From the NCBI GenBank assembly GCA_902613845.1, contig CACMIW010000001.1, forward strand, positions 186,001 through 250,000: a DNA stretch of 64,000 nt, written 5' to 3'. Below the pieces are notes generated by a model, which worked only from the letters and a program-made list of their open reading frames with translations, was not told the DNA's origin and ran no database searches. Both the position numbers and the translations under genes were made by a program. Positions 29,001-38,392 of this stretch are shown here, piece after piece (position 1 is the stretch's first letter; every line of letters begins with the position of its first letter). This DNA is from an uncultured Alphaproteobacteria bacterium. GTDB taxonomy: Bacteria > Pseudomonadota > Alphaproteobacteria > HIMB59.

Positions 29001-29882
29001 TCAAAAGATTTTGTTGTGGAGGACTATTTTGTCATTTTCCATTGTAAAATCACCATTTTGAAGAGCATTTAACCAATGACAGGTCTTCTCGAAGCCACCA
29101 AAAGGAAAACAGTGAAAATTTTTAAATGAACTTTGTTCTTTAGAGAAGTTTGCTAATTCAATAAACATTTCATCGTTTGAAGTTTTTGTTAAAAGGTCAG
29201 TTACTTTAGATGAGTTCTTTTTCAAAAAACTTAATGAATTTCCAACACCACTCATTATGCCAAAATTAAGAAGTGTTTTAAAAGACGCCGGGCCTGGAAA
29301 GCCTACTCTGACGGGTAATTTTATATTTGAATTATCTAAAAATTTACACCATTTAATAAATGGTTCGGCATTAAAAAAAAATTGCGTAACAAGTTCTAAA
29401 TTTAAATTCTTATCTTTTGATAATTCATATTTTTTGTTCAAAAATTCGTTCACAGTATTTTGATCAATATCAGGTGAGCCTTCAGGGTGCCCAGCTATTC
29501 CTATTTCTTCAAAATCATTATCCTTTAATAAACCACACTCTAGTATTTCCAGTGAAGATGATACTGATCCATTCTGATTGCCTCCACCACCTATAACAAG
29601 AATTTTTTTACTATCTGTTCTATTCCTAAGTTCTTTTAGGAAGTCTGAAACATGATCTAAATCTTTCATTGTCCTTGCAGGCAAATGAGTAATAGGAGTT
29701 AATTCTTGTTTAGATACAAAATCAACAGTTTCTAAAATGTCGTTTTCCGTAGCATCAGGTAAATATGTTATGTAGACATTATTTTTTTTATCTAAAGGAA
29801 TCGACTGTAGTTTGTGTCTTACTTTTGGGTTAAGCTCTACGGTAAAGCCATCAACTAAAGAAACAATATTTTCTTTGATCAT
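29001..29882 (-). CDS. Methylenetetrahydrofolate reductase-like protein (MetF family)
   Basis: A 293-residue TIM-barrel protein with MetF landmarks: NVYITYLPDATENDI, THLPARTMK, ILVIGGGGNQNGS, IGIAGHPEGSPDI and LELVTQFFFNAEPFIKW (the folate/FAD-facing strand). MetF reversibly links 5-methyl-THF and 5,10-methylene-THF. The methyl-transferring demethylase downstream and the methylene-THF-forming dehydrogenases upstream suggest it runs towards oxidation here. The sequence is divergent from biosynthetic MetF, so I give no gene symbol. Confidence 0.8.
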   Translation of the reverse strand: MIKENIVSLVDGFTVELNPKVRHKLQSIPLDKKNNVYITYLPDATENDILETVDFVSKQELTPITHLPARTMKDLDHVSDFLKELRNRTDSKKILVIGGGGNQNGSVSSSLEILECGLLKDNDFEEIGIAGHPEGSPDIDQNTVNEFLNKKYELSKDKNLNLELVTQFFFNAEPFIKWCKFLDNSNIKLPVRVGFPGPASFKTLLNFGIMSGVGNSLSFLKKNSSKVTDLLTKTSNDEMFIELANFSKEQSSFKNFHCFPFGGFEKTCHWLNALQNGDFTMENDKIVLHNKIF

Positions 29883-29900
29883 ATTTTTAAAATATAATAG

Positions 29901-32375
29901 TTAAGACTTTAATCTATTATTTTCTGGGTCGAGCAAAGGTTCCTCAGTAACTGTTAATGGATACCTTTTGCCAAAGTACTCGACTTCTAACTTATTTCCT
30001 TTTTCTGACAATTCTGATGGTAAATATCCATAAACGATGTGTTTATCAACAAAATAGCCATAATTTGTACTTGTAACGTACCCTACAGCTTTACCATTTG
30101 AATAAATCGGTTCTGTGCCTAAGGCCATTCCTTCAGGGTCATCAATAATCATACAAGTAAGTTTCTTTTCAATTGGTTTTTCTTTTATTTTTTGAAGTGC
30201 ATTCTTACCAATAAAATCATCATCTTTTTTAAGCTTTACCGTAAAGCCTAAGCCTGATTCATAAGGGTTGTAATTTGTATGAATATCTGTACCCAGTGAT
30301 CGATAGCCTTTCTCCAATCTGAGTGACTCAAAAGCACCAGCACCTGAGCAAATCATGTTGAACTCTCTTGAGGTTTCTCGAAGTTCATCCCATAATGATA
30401 GCCCATACTCGGTAGGTGTATATATTTCCCAACCTAATTCACCTATGTAAGAAATTCTTACAGCAACACAAGGAATGTTACTGATTGAAATCTTTTTTAT
30501 ATGGAAGAATGGAAAACCTTCGTTAGATACATCATCATCATCACACAGTTTTTCAAGAACAGATCTTGAATTTGGTCCCCATAAGCCAATACCTGCAAAA
30601 GCAGATGTCCAATCTATGATCTGAACACTTCCATCATCAGGAGCATTTGCTCGAAGCCAACTAATATCAATCATTCCATTCCCAGCTCCTGCCAAGACCC
30701 AAAATTTATTTTCCTCAAGTCTACTAATTGTAAGATCACTCTTTATACCACCATACATATTAGAAATTACGCTATAAACAACTTTACCTACGGCAACATC
30801 AATATTATTTGTGCAAACTTTCTGCAATAATTTAAGAGCACCTTTTCCACTTACTTCAATTTTCACAAATCCTGTAATATCAAACAGGGCACCAGTTTGT
30901 CTTGTTACAAGATGTTCAGCTGCTTGAATAGGTGACCAATATTTTGCAGCCCAGCCTGTTCTATTTGGAAAGTTTTTACCTTTAATTAATTCAGCATTTG
31001 ACTCATACCATTGAGGTCTTTCCCAGCCCATAGTCTCAAAGAAATGTGCTTTTTGTCCTTCTAATTGAGAATAAAATGGACTTCTTCGTAGTGGTCTTGG
31101 CTGCTCCATTTGTTGAAGTGGGTGAATAATGTCATATACCTCTTTATAATTCTGCTTACCTCTAGACCTTAGATATTTCCTGACATGATGATGTTGATGA
31201 AAACGATTGATATCTCCTTGACGAACATCAAGTTCAGGCTCTCCATTTACTATCCACTCTGCCATAGCTTTTCCAACACCACCTGCATGTGTTATCCATA
31301 CAGCATTAGCGGTCCACAAACCTTTTACACTTGTCTCACCCATCAAAGGGTTACCATCAGTTGTAAATGAAAAAATTCCATTAATTTTTTTTGTAAGTTT
31401 TTTCTCAGAAAATCTTGGGAACAACCAATTCGACTCTTTATGTGCACCTTCAAAATCATCAGGTCTAAAGTCCACCAAAGAAGGCATTTCTTCAGCATCT
31501 TCAGGTTTCTTTAATTCTTCTGACTCTAAAATTCTTGGTTCATGTCTATAATTTCCAATAACATAAGTATCATTCCATTGTCTGAAATAGAGACTGTAAT
31601 CTTGGTGACGCATCAATGCGTGTTCAACCAAAGCTTCTTTGTGATCAGCTTTAAATTCTTTTAATTCTTCAAATGGTTCTAACCACACCATTTGATGTTC
31701 GCAGGGAACTAGGGGTAATGATATGTTTGCAAGCCTTCCCATTTTTGGAGCCCAGATACCAGTTGAGACAAGTACAATATCGGCTTCATAATCTCCCTTA
31801 GATGTTTGAACTCCACGAATTTGATTATTCTGAATTTTAAATCCATTAACTGCTGTATCACCAAAGAATTCCCCTGCTTTTAAATCAGTGACATATTTTG
31901 CCATTGCTCGCACGGCTCTTACAGGTGCTGCTAAACCATCAGTTGGAACATAATATCCCCCGTGAATTTTTTCTGGATCAATATAGGGGCTCATTTTTAA
32001 AACTTCATCTGGAGTAATTATTTTTGCATCAGTTAATCCATAACTGTGAGCTATACCAAGTTTTCGATAAAGGTCTTGATGTCTCTCTTTTGTCTTTGAT
32101 ACTTCAATTCCTCCAACAGTATGAAAACAAGGTTTTCCCTCAAATGATAAGGATCTAAGTAAGTCAACTGTGTACTGTGCAAATTTACACATCATTCGTG
32201 AAGGATTAGTTTGAAAAACACCTCCTGGTGCATGACTTGTAGAGCCTCCAGTTTCAAACAATGGCCCTTGATCAAGTATAACCATATCTTTCCAACCCAA
32301 TTGAGCTAAATGATAGGCAGTGCTCGCTCCAACAATACCACTACCAACGATTATTATTCTTGATTTTCTTGCCAT
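29901..32375 (-). CDS. Dimethylglycine/sarcosine dehydrogenase-like FAD protein with GcvT domain
   Basis: An 824-residue two-part enzyme. The N-terminal FAD oxidoreductase (1 to about 400) has IIIVGSGIVGASTAYHLAQLGW and STSHAPGG, whose His48 matches the covalent-FAD His of mammalian DMGDH and SARDH. The C-terminal half (about 430-824) is a GcvT-type tetrahydrofolate domain, with GALFDITGFVKIEVSGKGAL and GELGWEIYTPTEYG. The family oxidatively removes N-methyl groups and traps formaldehyde as methylene-THF. It follows soxG by 58 bases. Dimethylglycine is the likeliest substrate, because sarcosine is covered by SoxBDAG. Confidence 0.88.
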   Translation of the reverse strand: MARKSRIIIVGSGIVGASTAYHLAQLGWKDMVILDQGPLFETGGSTSHAPGGVFQTNPSRMMCKFAQYTVDLLRSLSFEGKPCFHTVGGIEVSKTKERHQDLYRKLGIAHSYGLTDAKIITPDEVLKMSPYIDPEKIHGGYYVPTDGLAAPVRAVRAMAKYVTDLKAGEFFGDTAVNGFKIQNNQIRGVQTSKGDYEADIVLVSTGIWAPKMGRLANISLPLVPCEHQMVWLEPFEELKEFKADHKEALVEHALMRHQDYSLYFRQWNDTYVIGNYRHEPRILESEELKKPEDAEEMPSLVDFRPDDFEGAHKESNWLFPRFSEKKLTKKINGIFSFTTDGNPLMGETSVKGLWTANAVWITHAGGVGKAMAEWIVNGEPELDVRQGDINRFHQHHHVRKYLRSRGKQNYKEVYDIIHPLQQMEQPRPLRRSPFYSQLEGQKAHFFETMGWERPQWYESNAELIKGKNFPNRTGWAAKYWSPIQAAEHLVTRQTGALFDITGFVKIEVSGKGALKLLQKVCTNNIDVAVGKVVYSVISNMYGGIKSDLTISRLEENKFWVLAGAGNGMIDISWLRANAPDDGSVQIIDWTSAFAGIGLWGPNSRSVLEKLCDDDDVSNEGFPFFHIKKISISNIPCVAVRISYIGELGWEIYTPTEYGLSLWDELRETSREFNMICSGAGAFESLRLEKGYRSLGTDIHTNYNPYESGLGFTVKLKKDDDFIGKNALQKIKEKPIEKKLTCMIIDDPEGMALGTEPIYSNGKAVGYVTSTNYGYFVDKHIVYGYLPSELSEKGNKLEVEYFGKRYPLTVTEEPLLDPENNRLKS

Positions 32376-32433
32376 TTATTCCCTTAAAAATACCTAATCA
32401 GTTCCAAAATTTGATGTCAATATGAAAAAAAAC

Positions 32434-32955
32434 TTAAAAGTTAACCGCGTCAATAAGACGATCTTCAAGATAGTCAGCAAATGATCGATTACAACTAAGT
32501 AATAATTTAAGATCAAGATTAAAAATAGAACAGTCTACTCTAGCTAATAATGTTTGCGCGGCAGTGGATTTTTTAAAGGATTTTTCTCTAAAGTCAAAAT
32601 GCGTTAATTTATTTAATATGTCAAAACTATTTTTTCCTTGAATTTCAAAAAATACTTGTGAGTCAGAAATATTTGTAGCTAATATTAAGGGTGATTTATT
32701 TAAATCATCTAATATTTTGTTGAGCTTTTTAATTTCAATTTCTTTTTCAAATATTAAATTCCATTGATCAAAAGACATTTTTGCTAAAGTATAATTATCA
32801 TTTGAAATTATCCTTAAATTATCTGATGGTGGTAAAAGCTTCAAAGATTTGTTTATGTGATTATTAAATTTTGAGTCACCAGATCCTCTTAACAGAATTT
32901 GTTGTATAACTTTTTTTTTTATTTCAATACCATCAGATCGGATTACTTCAGTCAT
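32434..32955 (-). CDS. soxG: Sarcosine oxidase gamma subunit
   Basis: A 173-residue protein with the truncated GcvT-like fold typical of SoxG: LRGSGDSKFNNHI..., FFEIQGKNSFDILNKLTHFDFR and SFKKSTAAQTLLARVDCSIF. SoxG is the least conserved subunit of heterotetrameric sarcosine oxidase, and its position right after soxA with an ATGA overlap makes the call firm. It helps assemble the tetramer and has no cofactor of its own. Confidence 0.88.
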   Translation of the reverse strand: MTEVIRSDGIEIKKKVIQQILLRGSGDSKFNNHINKSLKLLPPSDNLRIISNDNYTLAKMSFDQWNLIFEKEIEIKKLNKILDDLNKSPLILATNISDSQVFFEIQGKNSFDILNKLTHFDFREKSFKKSTAAQTLLARVDCSIFNLDLKLLLSCNRSFADYLEDRLIDAVNF

Positions 32956-35930
32956 GAAACTAACCTTTTATTATCTTCATCATAAAAAACGGGTTTTACT
33001 ATATCCACACCAGTTGTACTCATACTTGATGTAGAAGCGTAAGCTTTTGTTCCAATCATTGAGTGGCCATTTTTTATAATAGCTAATGCAAAATCATGAC
33101 CTAATGTAGAACTATAATAACAGGATGTAATATGACCAAGCATTGGGACAGGAGATTTAATTTCTTTATCAAGAATAATATGTTGTCCTTCCTCTAGTTT
33201 ATCGGCTTTATTCGAGGGAATTATACCAACAAGTTGTTTTCTATCTTCTCTTATAGTATCAGAACGAGTAAGTGATCTTTTACCTAAAAAATCTTTTTTT
33301 GATTTACCAATCATCCAGCTAAGTCCCAAATCTATAGGCGTTATAGAACCATCTGTGTCTTGGCCAACAATAATGTAACCTTTTTCTGCTCTTAAAAGAT
33401 GCATTGCCTCTGTGCCGTAGGGAGCAAGACCAAATTCTTTTCCAACACTTTGAATGTTATCCCAAATTTTAGGGGCACTATTTGAAGGAATATATATTTC
33501 GTAACCTAACTCCCCGGTAAAGCTTGCTCTAAGAATTCGTATTGGGATACCATTAAATTCATGAAATTGGAAAGTCATAAATGGAAATTCCTCATTGCTA
33601 AATTTGATATTTGGAAAGGCTTTTTTCATAATTTCTCTGGTTTTTGGTCCACTAATGTTGAAAGTTGCATATTGCTCCGTAATCGAGTTCATAAAAACTT
33701 TTAAATTTGGCCACTCGGTTTGAGCATATTCTTCCATGCAACCTAAAACAGTTGCAGCACCTCCAGTAGTTGTAGTGGCAATAAAATGCTGATCAGAAAT
33801 TTTACAAATTATCCCATCATCTTTTACCATTCCATCTTCCCCCAACATAAGAGCATACCTTGCAGAACCTTGTTTCATCTTAGTAAAACTGTTTGTGTAA
33901 ATTAAATTCATAAATTCCAACGCATCCTCACCTTTGATCTCAATTTTTCCTAATGTGCTACCATCTAAAATACCTGCGTTTTCTCTTACATTTATGCTCT
34001 CTCGTTGAATAGCATCATGCATAGACTCATCCTTATTAATTTGAAAATACCATGGCCTTTTCCATTGCCCGACATTCTCAAAAATTGCACCATTTTTTAA
34101 GTGCCAATTATGTATTGGTGATTTTCTCTCTGGGTCATAAAACTCATAGCAATTTCTGCCGGCTATTGCAGAAAAACTTAAAGGAGCATAGGGTGGTCGA
34201 TAAATAGTTGTGCCAACTTCATTTACTTTTTTATCCAGAAGATCAGAAACTATTCCAAGTGCGTTAATACTACTTATTTTACCTTGATCGGTTCCCATAC
34301 TATTTGTTGTATATCTTTTTAAATGTTCAATTCTATCAAAACCCTCTGTTATTGCTTGACGGATATCTTTAGTTGTTACATCATTTTGTAAGTCAATAAA
34401 TGATTTAGCCCATAATGATTTCTTTTGCGGAGAGACCTCCCACAATTTTTCAATGTTATACTTAGTGTTTGTATTTAATTCGAGTTTTACGTCTAAATTT
34501 TTGACTTTAAAAGTTTTCAATTTTTCATTTACATCAGAATTTAAATTATCAAAATTAAATTGTCCTGAAGCAGAACCAAGAGTTATGGTAGGTTGAAAAG
34601 GTTTTGAAGGTTTGTAAGTTAAATCTCTCTCATCCCAATCTAATAAACCTTTTGATTGAGTAAACAAGTGAACATCAGGATTTATTCCACCTGACAAACA
34701 TAAGCAGTCACATTTAACTTCATTTAAAGCACCAGAACTATCCTCAACAAGAATTTTTTCAATTTTTTTGTTTCCAAATGCTCCTTTTATTTGTGAATTT
34801 GTGTAGAGAGGTACATCATTTCTTCTTATCAAGTCAAACAAATTTGGCTCAATTTCTTTCCCGGATCGTGAGTCGATATATGCTTTTGGTTTTAAACCAG
34901 CTTTTATAAGACTATAAACTAAGCTGTTTGAATTCGAATTATTACTGAAAATAACAGGTTCTTTAGAAGGTGCTAGTCCATATCGGCACATATATTTTTC
35001 AAAGGAAGAGCTTAACATTATGCCTGGGAGATCATTATTTTGAAAAGATAAAAATCTCTCAATGTGTCCATTACATAATATTGTGTGACCTGTGCGTATC
35101 TTATGTAAAGTGCTATTAACTTTTCCTTCTATCGGTTTATAGCCAACAAATCTATCTTCAATGGCTATAAGATGATTTATGTAATTATAAGTTGTAACAA
35201 GTGTGTTCTTTAAAATCTTTACATTCTTGGATTCTTCTATTTCTTGTATAGTTTCTTTTAACCAATCTTTAGGCTCTTTATTATCTATTAATGAAATTTT
35301 GTTTGAATTATTGATAATGCCGCCAAGTTGCTCTTCAAATTCAATTAATAGCACATCATAATTTGAGTTGATGAAAGATTTGGCTGCTAGAAGTCCATTT
35401 AATCCTCCCCCTATAATTGTAACATCGACGTTGTGATGGATATGATTGCTTATGCCTTTGAAATCTTTGGGAGGTTTACCCAATCCAGCGGCCCTTCTAA
35501 TAAGGGGTTCATACAAATTTTTCCAAAATTTCTTATGCGGCCCCATGAATGTTTTATAGTAAAAACCAGCAGTAAAAATTGGGGAAAATAAGTTATTGAT
35601 ACTTCCAAAATCGTTTTCAAGAGAAGGCCATCTGTTTTGACTTTCAATTTCCATACCTTCATAAATTTTTTTTATAGTTGCTCTTGTGTTTGGTTCGGAA
35701 TATTCACTAATTATTTGGACTAGAGCGTTTGGTTCTTCTATACCACATGTATAAATTCCTCTTGGCCTATGGTACTTAAAACTTCTTCCGACAAGGTTAA
35801 TATTATTTCTTAATAGAGCTGAGGCTATAGTATCACCTTTGTAGCCAAAATATTTGACCCCATCAAACTTGAAGCTAATTTTTTGATGAAACTGAATAAA
35901 TTGATTTTCTTTTAAATTTATAGATTTCAT
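32952..35930 (-). CDS. soxA: Sarcosine oxidase alpha subunit
   Basis: The 992-residue alpha subunit binds NAD and tetrahydrofolate. An N-terminal ferredoxin-like part has GDTIASALLRNNINLVGRSFKYHRPRG-type features (about 30-60). Next comes the nucleotide-binding domain (VTIIGGGLNGLLAAKSF, about 170), a second dinucleotide region, and a C-terminal GcvT domain (about 600-980: GSTLGKIEIKGEDALEFMNL, GELGYEIYIPS, LRAEKGYIIVGQDTDGS). It oxidises sarcosine to glycine and methylene-THF together with SoxB, D and G. It overlaps soxD and soxG by four bases each. Confidence 0.96.
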   Translation of the reverse strand: MKSINLKENQFIQFHQKISFKFDGVKYFGYKGDTIASALLRNNINLVGRSFKYHRPRGIYTCGIEEPNALVQIISEYSEPNTRATIKKIYEGMEIESQNRWPSLENDFGSINNLFSPIFTAGFYYKTFMGPHKKFWKNLYEPLIRRAAGLGKPPKDFKGISNHIHHNVDVTIIGGGLNGLLAAKSFINSNYDVLLIEFEEQLGGIINNSNKISLIDNKEPKDWLKETIQEIEESKNVKILKNTLVTTYNYINHLIAIEDRFVGYKPIEGKVNSTLHKIRTGHTILCNGHIERFLSFQNNDLPGIMLSSSFEKYMCRYGLAPSKEPVIFSNNSNSNSLVYSLIKAGLKPKAYIDSRSGKEIEPNLFDLIRRNDVPLYTNSQIKGAFGNKKIEKILVEDSSGALNEVKCDCLCLSGGINPDVHLFTQSKGLLDWDERDLTYKPSKPFQPTITLGSASGQFNFDNLNSDVNEKLKTFKVKNLDVKLELNTNTKYNIEKLWEVSPQKKSLWAKSFIDLQNDVTTKDIRQAITEGFDRIEHLKRYTTNSMGTDQGKISSINALGIVSDLLDKKVNEVGTTIYRPPYAPLSFSAIAGRNCYEFYDPERKSPIHNWHLKNGAIFENVGQWKRPWYFQINKDESMHDAIQRESINVRENAGILDGSTLGKIEIKGEDALEFMNLIYTNSFTKMKQGSARYALMLGEDGMVKDDGIICKISDQHFIATTTTGGAATVLGCMEEYAQTEWPNLKVFMNSITEQYATFNISGPKTREIMKKAFPNIKFSNEEFPFMTFQFHEFNGIPIRILRASFTGELGYEIYIPSNSAPKIWDNIQSVGKEFGLAPYGTEAMHLLRAEKGYIIVGQDTDGSITPIDLGLSWMIGKSKKDFLGKRSLTRSDTIREDRKQLVGIIPSNKADKLEEGQHIILDKEIKSPVPMLGHITSCYYSSTLGHDFALAIIKNGHSMIGTKAYASTSSMSTTGVDIVKPVFYDEDNKRLVS

Positions 35931-36277
35931 TTCTCAACCGTAAAATTACCTGAACCAACTTCTGGTTCCCCAGATGGCGTTTTAACAACACTTTTGAAAT
36001 TATTTAAATTTGGTTTTTTTTCATCGAGCTTGTAGGTCACCAAAATTTCATCAGTAGATGTATCTCTAACACAATTAAACCATTTTCGACAACCATGTGT
36101 GTGAACCCAGCGCTCATAAAACAAACCTTTTGGATTCGCTCTTATAAAGACATATTCTCCCCATTCACGATCACCAATTTCTTTTGATCCATCGGGTCTT
36201 TTTACATGCGCTTCTCCTCCATTTGAAAATTCCGATTGATCTCGTGGGCCGCAATAAGGGCAATTAATTATAAGCAT
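35927..36277 (-). CDS. soxD: Sarcosine oxidase delta subunit
   Basis: A 116-residue zinc-binding subunit. Cys6 and Cys9 in NCPYCGPR and His59 and Cys63 in HTHGCRKWF occupy the positions of the four zinc ligands known from heterotetrameric sarcosine oxidase. GEYVFIRANPKGLFYERWVH is the conserved core. It lies five bases after soxB and overlaps soxA by four, giving the standard order soxB-soxD-soxA-soxG. Confidence 0.96.
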   Translation of the reverse strand: MLIINCPYCGPRDQSEFSNGGEAHVKRPDGSKEIGDREWGEYVFIRANPKGLFYERWVHTHGCRKWFNCVRDTSTDEILVTYKLDEKKPNLNNFKSVVKTPSGEPEVGSGNFTVEK

Positions 36278-36282
36278 ATTTA

Positions 36283-37533
36283 TTAATGTGCTACGGCTGC
36301 AGCACCGTGTTCGTCGACTAATCTTCCACTTGCAAATCTATCAAGATTAAAAGCACTATTAATTTGATGAGGTTCATTTTTTGCAATGGTATGTGCAAAA
36401 ACATTTGCACTTCCAGGAGTAGCTTTAAAACCACCTGTTCCCCAGCCACAATTAAAAAATAAACCATCAATGTCACATTTACTAATAATAGGACTAGCAT
36501 CTGGGCAGATATCAACAATACCACCCCATTGACGAAGCATTTTCATTTTGCCAAATACTGGATAAAGCTCGACCATAGCTCTTATAGTATCTTCAATAAT
36601 ATTAAAACCACCTCTTTGAGTGAAAGAATTATAACTATCGGTTCCTGCTCCAATAACTAATTCACCTTTATCAGATTGACTGACATAAGCATGAACTGCA
36701 GATGACATTACCACGGTATCAATAATGGGTTTGATTGGTTCAGAAACAAGAGCCTGAAGTGGCTTACTTTGTAAAGGCAATCTGATACCTGCACTCTCTG
36801 CTAAAACACCAGTATGCCCTGAAGCAACAACTCCAATTTTATTCGCCCTTAAAAAACCCTTGGAAGTTTCGACACCTTCTATTGTTCCATTTTTAGTCCT
36901 AATTTGATGTGCCTCACAATTTTGAATTATATCAACACCCATCTCATCAGCACGCATTGCAAAACCCCATGCTATTGCATCGTGTCTTGCTACACCACCA
37001 CGAGGTTGGTAAGACGCACCTAGTACTGGATATCGAAGATTGTCAGTGTTCATGATAGGAACCTTTTTTTGAATTTCTTCTTTAGATAACCAAAATGAGT
37101 CAATACCATTTAAATTATTCGCGCTCACTCTTCTTTTAATTTCTTTTATATCATGTTCGTTGTGAGCTAAATTCATTACCCCTCTTTGACTAAACATCAC
37201 ATTGTAATTGAGTTCAATTGATAGGTTTTCCCATAACTTCAAAGAGTGTTCGTACAAATGAGCACTATCATCCCATAAATAATTTGATCTTATAATAGTG
37301 GTATTTCTTCCTGTGTTACCTCCACCAAGCCAACCCTTTTCGATTACAGCAATATTTTTTAATCCATGTTCTTTTGCTAAGTAATATGCAGTTCCTAGTC
37401 CATGACCCCCACCACCAATTATTATGACATCATAAAACTCTCTAGGTTCCGGGCTTCTCCACATTTTTGGCCACTCTTTATGGCCAGATAGTGCATTTTT
37501 AGCAAGGCTAAATATTGAATATTTTTTCTTCAC
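36283..37533 (-). CDS. soxB: Sarcosine oxidase beta subunit
   Basis: The 416-residue flavoprotein subunit. The FAD site is [20 protein letters not shown] (about 34-53), and [15 protein letters not shown] carries His184, the position of the residue covalently bound to FMN in the tetrameric enzyme. [15 protein letters not shown] near the C terminus is also conserved. Length and motifs match the classical SoxB. It starts 28 bases after the dioxygenase-like gene. Confidence 0.97.
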   Translation of the reverse strand: MKKKYSIFSLAKNALSGHKEWPKMWRSPEPREFYDVIIIGGGGHGLGTAYYLAKEHGLKNIAVIEKGWLGGGNTGRNTTIIRSNYLWDDSAHLYEHSLKLWENLSIELNYNVMFSQRGVMNLAHNEHDIKEIKRRVSANNLNGIDSFWLSKEEIQKKVPIMNTDNLRYPVLGASYQPRGGVARHDAIAWGFAMRADEMGVDIIQNCEAHQIRTKNGTIEGVETSKGFLRANKIGVVASGHTGVLAESAGIRLPLQSKPLQALVSEPIKPIIDTVVMSSAVHAYVSQSDKGELVIGAGTDSYNSFTQRGGFNIIEDTIRAMVELYPVFGKMKMLRQWGGIVDICPDASPIISKCDIDGLFFNCGWGTGGFKATPGSANVFAHTIAKNEPHQINSAFNLDRFASGRLVDEHGAAAVAH

Positions 37534-37561
37534 AACAGCAAATTAGCAAAAAATAAAATAA

Positions 37562-38392
37562 TCAGCTAGTTATTTTCAGGGGCGAATTGTCGTTAATTTT
37601 TTTAAATATTTTTGGAAACTTCCATTGTAAATCGCAGTCTACATTTGGGGCTTGAGCTGAACTATTTAAGTCGTTTTCACAAATAGTTCTAATTTCAAAG
37701 CTTATCCTCGTATTTTCAGACTTTTCTTTTGATGAGCTATGTAAGTGGGCACCTGAAAAACATAAAATTTCTCCTGGTTTTATAGTTACTGGAATTTTAT
37801 TAATATTGCTGGGCAAGTCCTCTTTTAATTGTGGTGCTGAGGGATAAGAAAAATCACCTTTTTTTCTATTGGCTAAATAAATGTTTAAGTCCCAAGTCGA
37901 AGTAGTGTTTTTAACTGGAACATCAAAATAATCTGGATAAAAAATCATAGTATTTTTTTCCTCAACATTGCTGACTGGTGCCCACCAATTAATTTGTTGA
38001 TACAAATTTGTGCCCCAAGTATCACGATGAATATTTATTCTAGATGCTTCTCTGTAAGGTAAGTTATTTTCTGCTGGTGCTACTCTAACTACGAATCGAT
38101 CCCAAAAGGTCCCACCTTTGTTATACCCAATTTCGTTTAAAAAGTTTGTAAATAGTTTTCTAAAAGTTTCGTGGTTTTTTAATTTTGATACAATATCTTT
38201 ACTTATATCTTCAGAATTTTTTAAATAGTGTATTTTTTCTAATTCACCTTCATAAATAACTTGTACTTTTTTTTTTATTTGTTTGACTAATTCATTTGAT
38301 GTTTTTGATTTTTGAAATACAAAAATTTTTCCATTGAAAATATTTTTTTTAAATTCTTGAAGATTTGAAATTTTTTCTATTGGTGTGAACAT
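37562..38392 (-). CDS. Putative Fe(II)/2-oxoglutarate-type dioxygenase (PhyH-like)
   Basis: A 276-residue soluble protein. INIHRDTWGTNLYQQINWW supplies an HxD pair (His122, Asp124), and LCFSGAHLHSSSKEKSENTRISFEIRT supplies a distal His (216 or 218) and Arg229. This is the 2-His-1-carboxylate plus Arg arrangement of Fe/2OG oxygenases such as phytanoyl-CoA or ectoine hydroxylases. No ortholog is recognised. It starts at the base after the pfkA stop and is followed by soxB. That suggests, but does not prove, a role in making or hydroxylating a substrate that feeds N-demethylation. Confidence 0.65.
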   Translation of the reverse strand: MFTPIEKISNLQEFKKNIFNGKIFVFQKSKTSNELVKQIKKKVQVIYEGELEKIHYLKNSEDISKDIVSKLKNHETFRKLFTNFLNEIGYNKGGTFWDRFVVRVAPAENNLPYREASRINIHRDTWGTNLYQQINWWAPVSNVEEKNTMIFYPDYFDVPVKNTTSTWDLNIYLANRKKGDFSYPSAPQLKEDLPSNINKIPVTIKPGEILCFSGAHLHSSSKEKSENTRISFEIRTICENDLNSSAQAPNVDCDLQWKFPKIFKKINDNSPLKITS

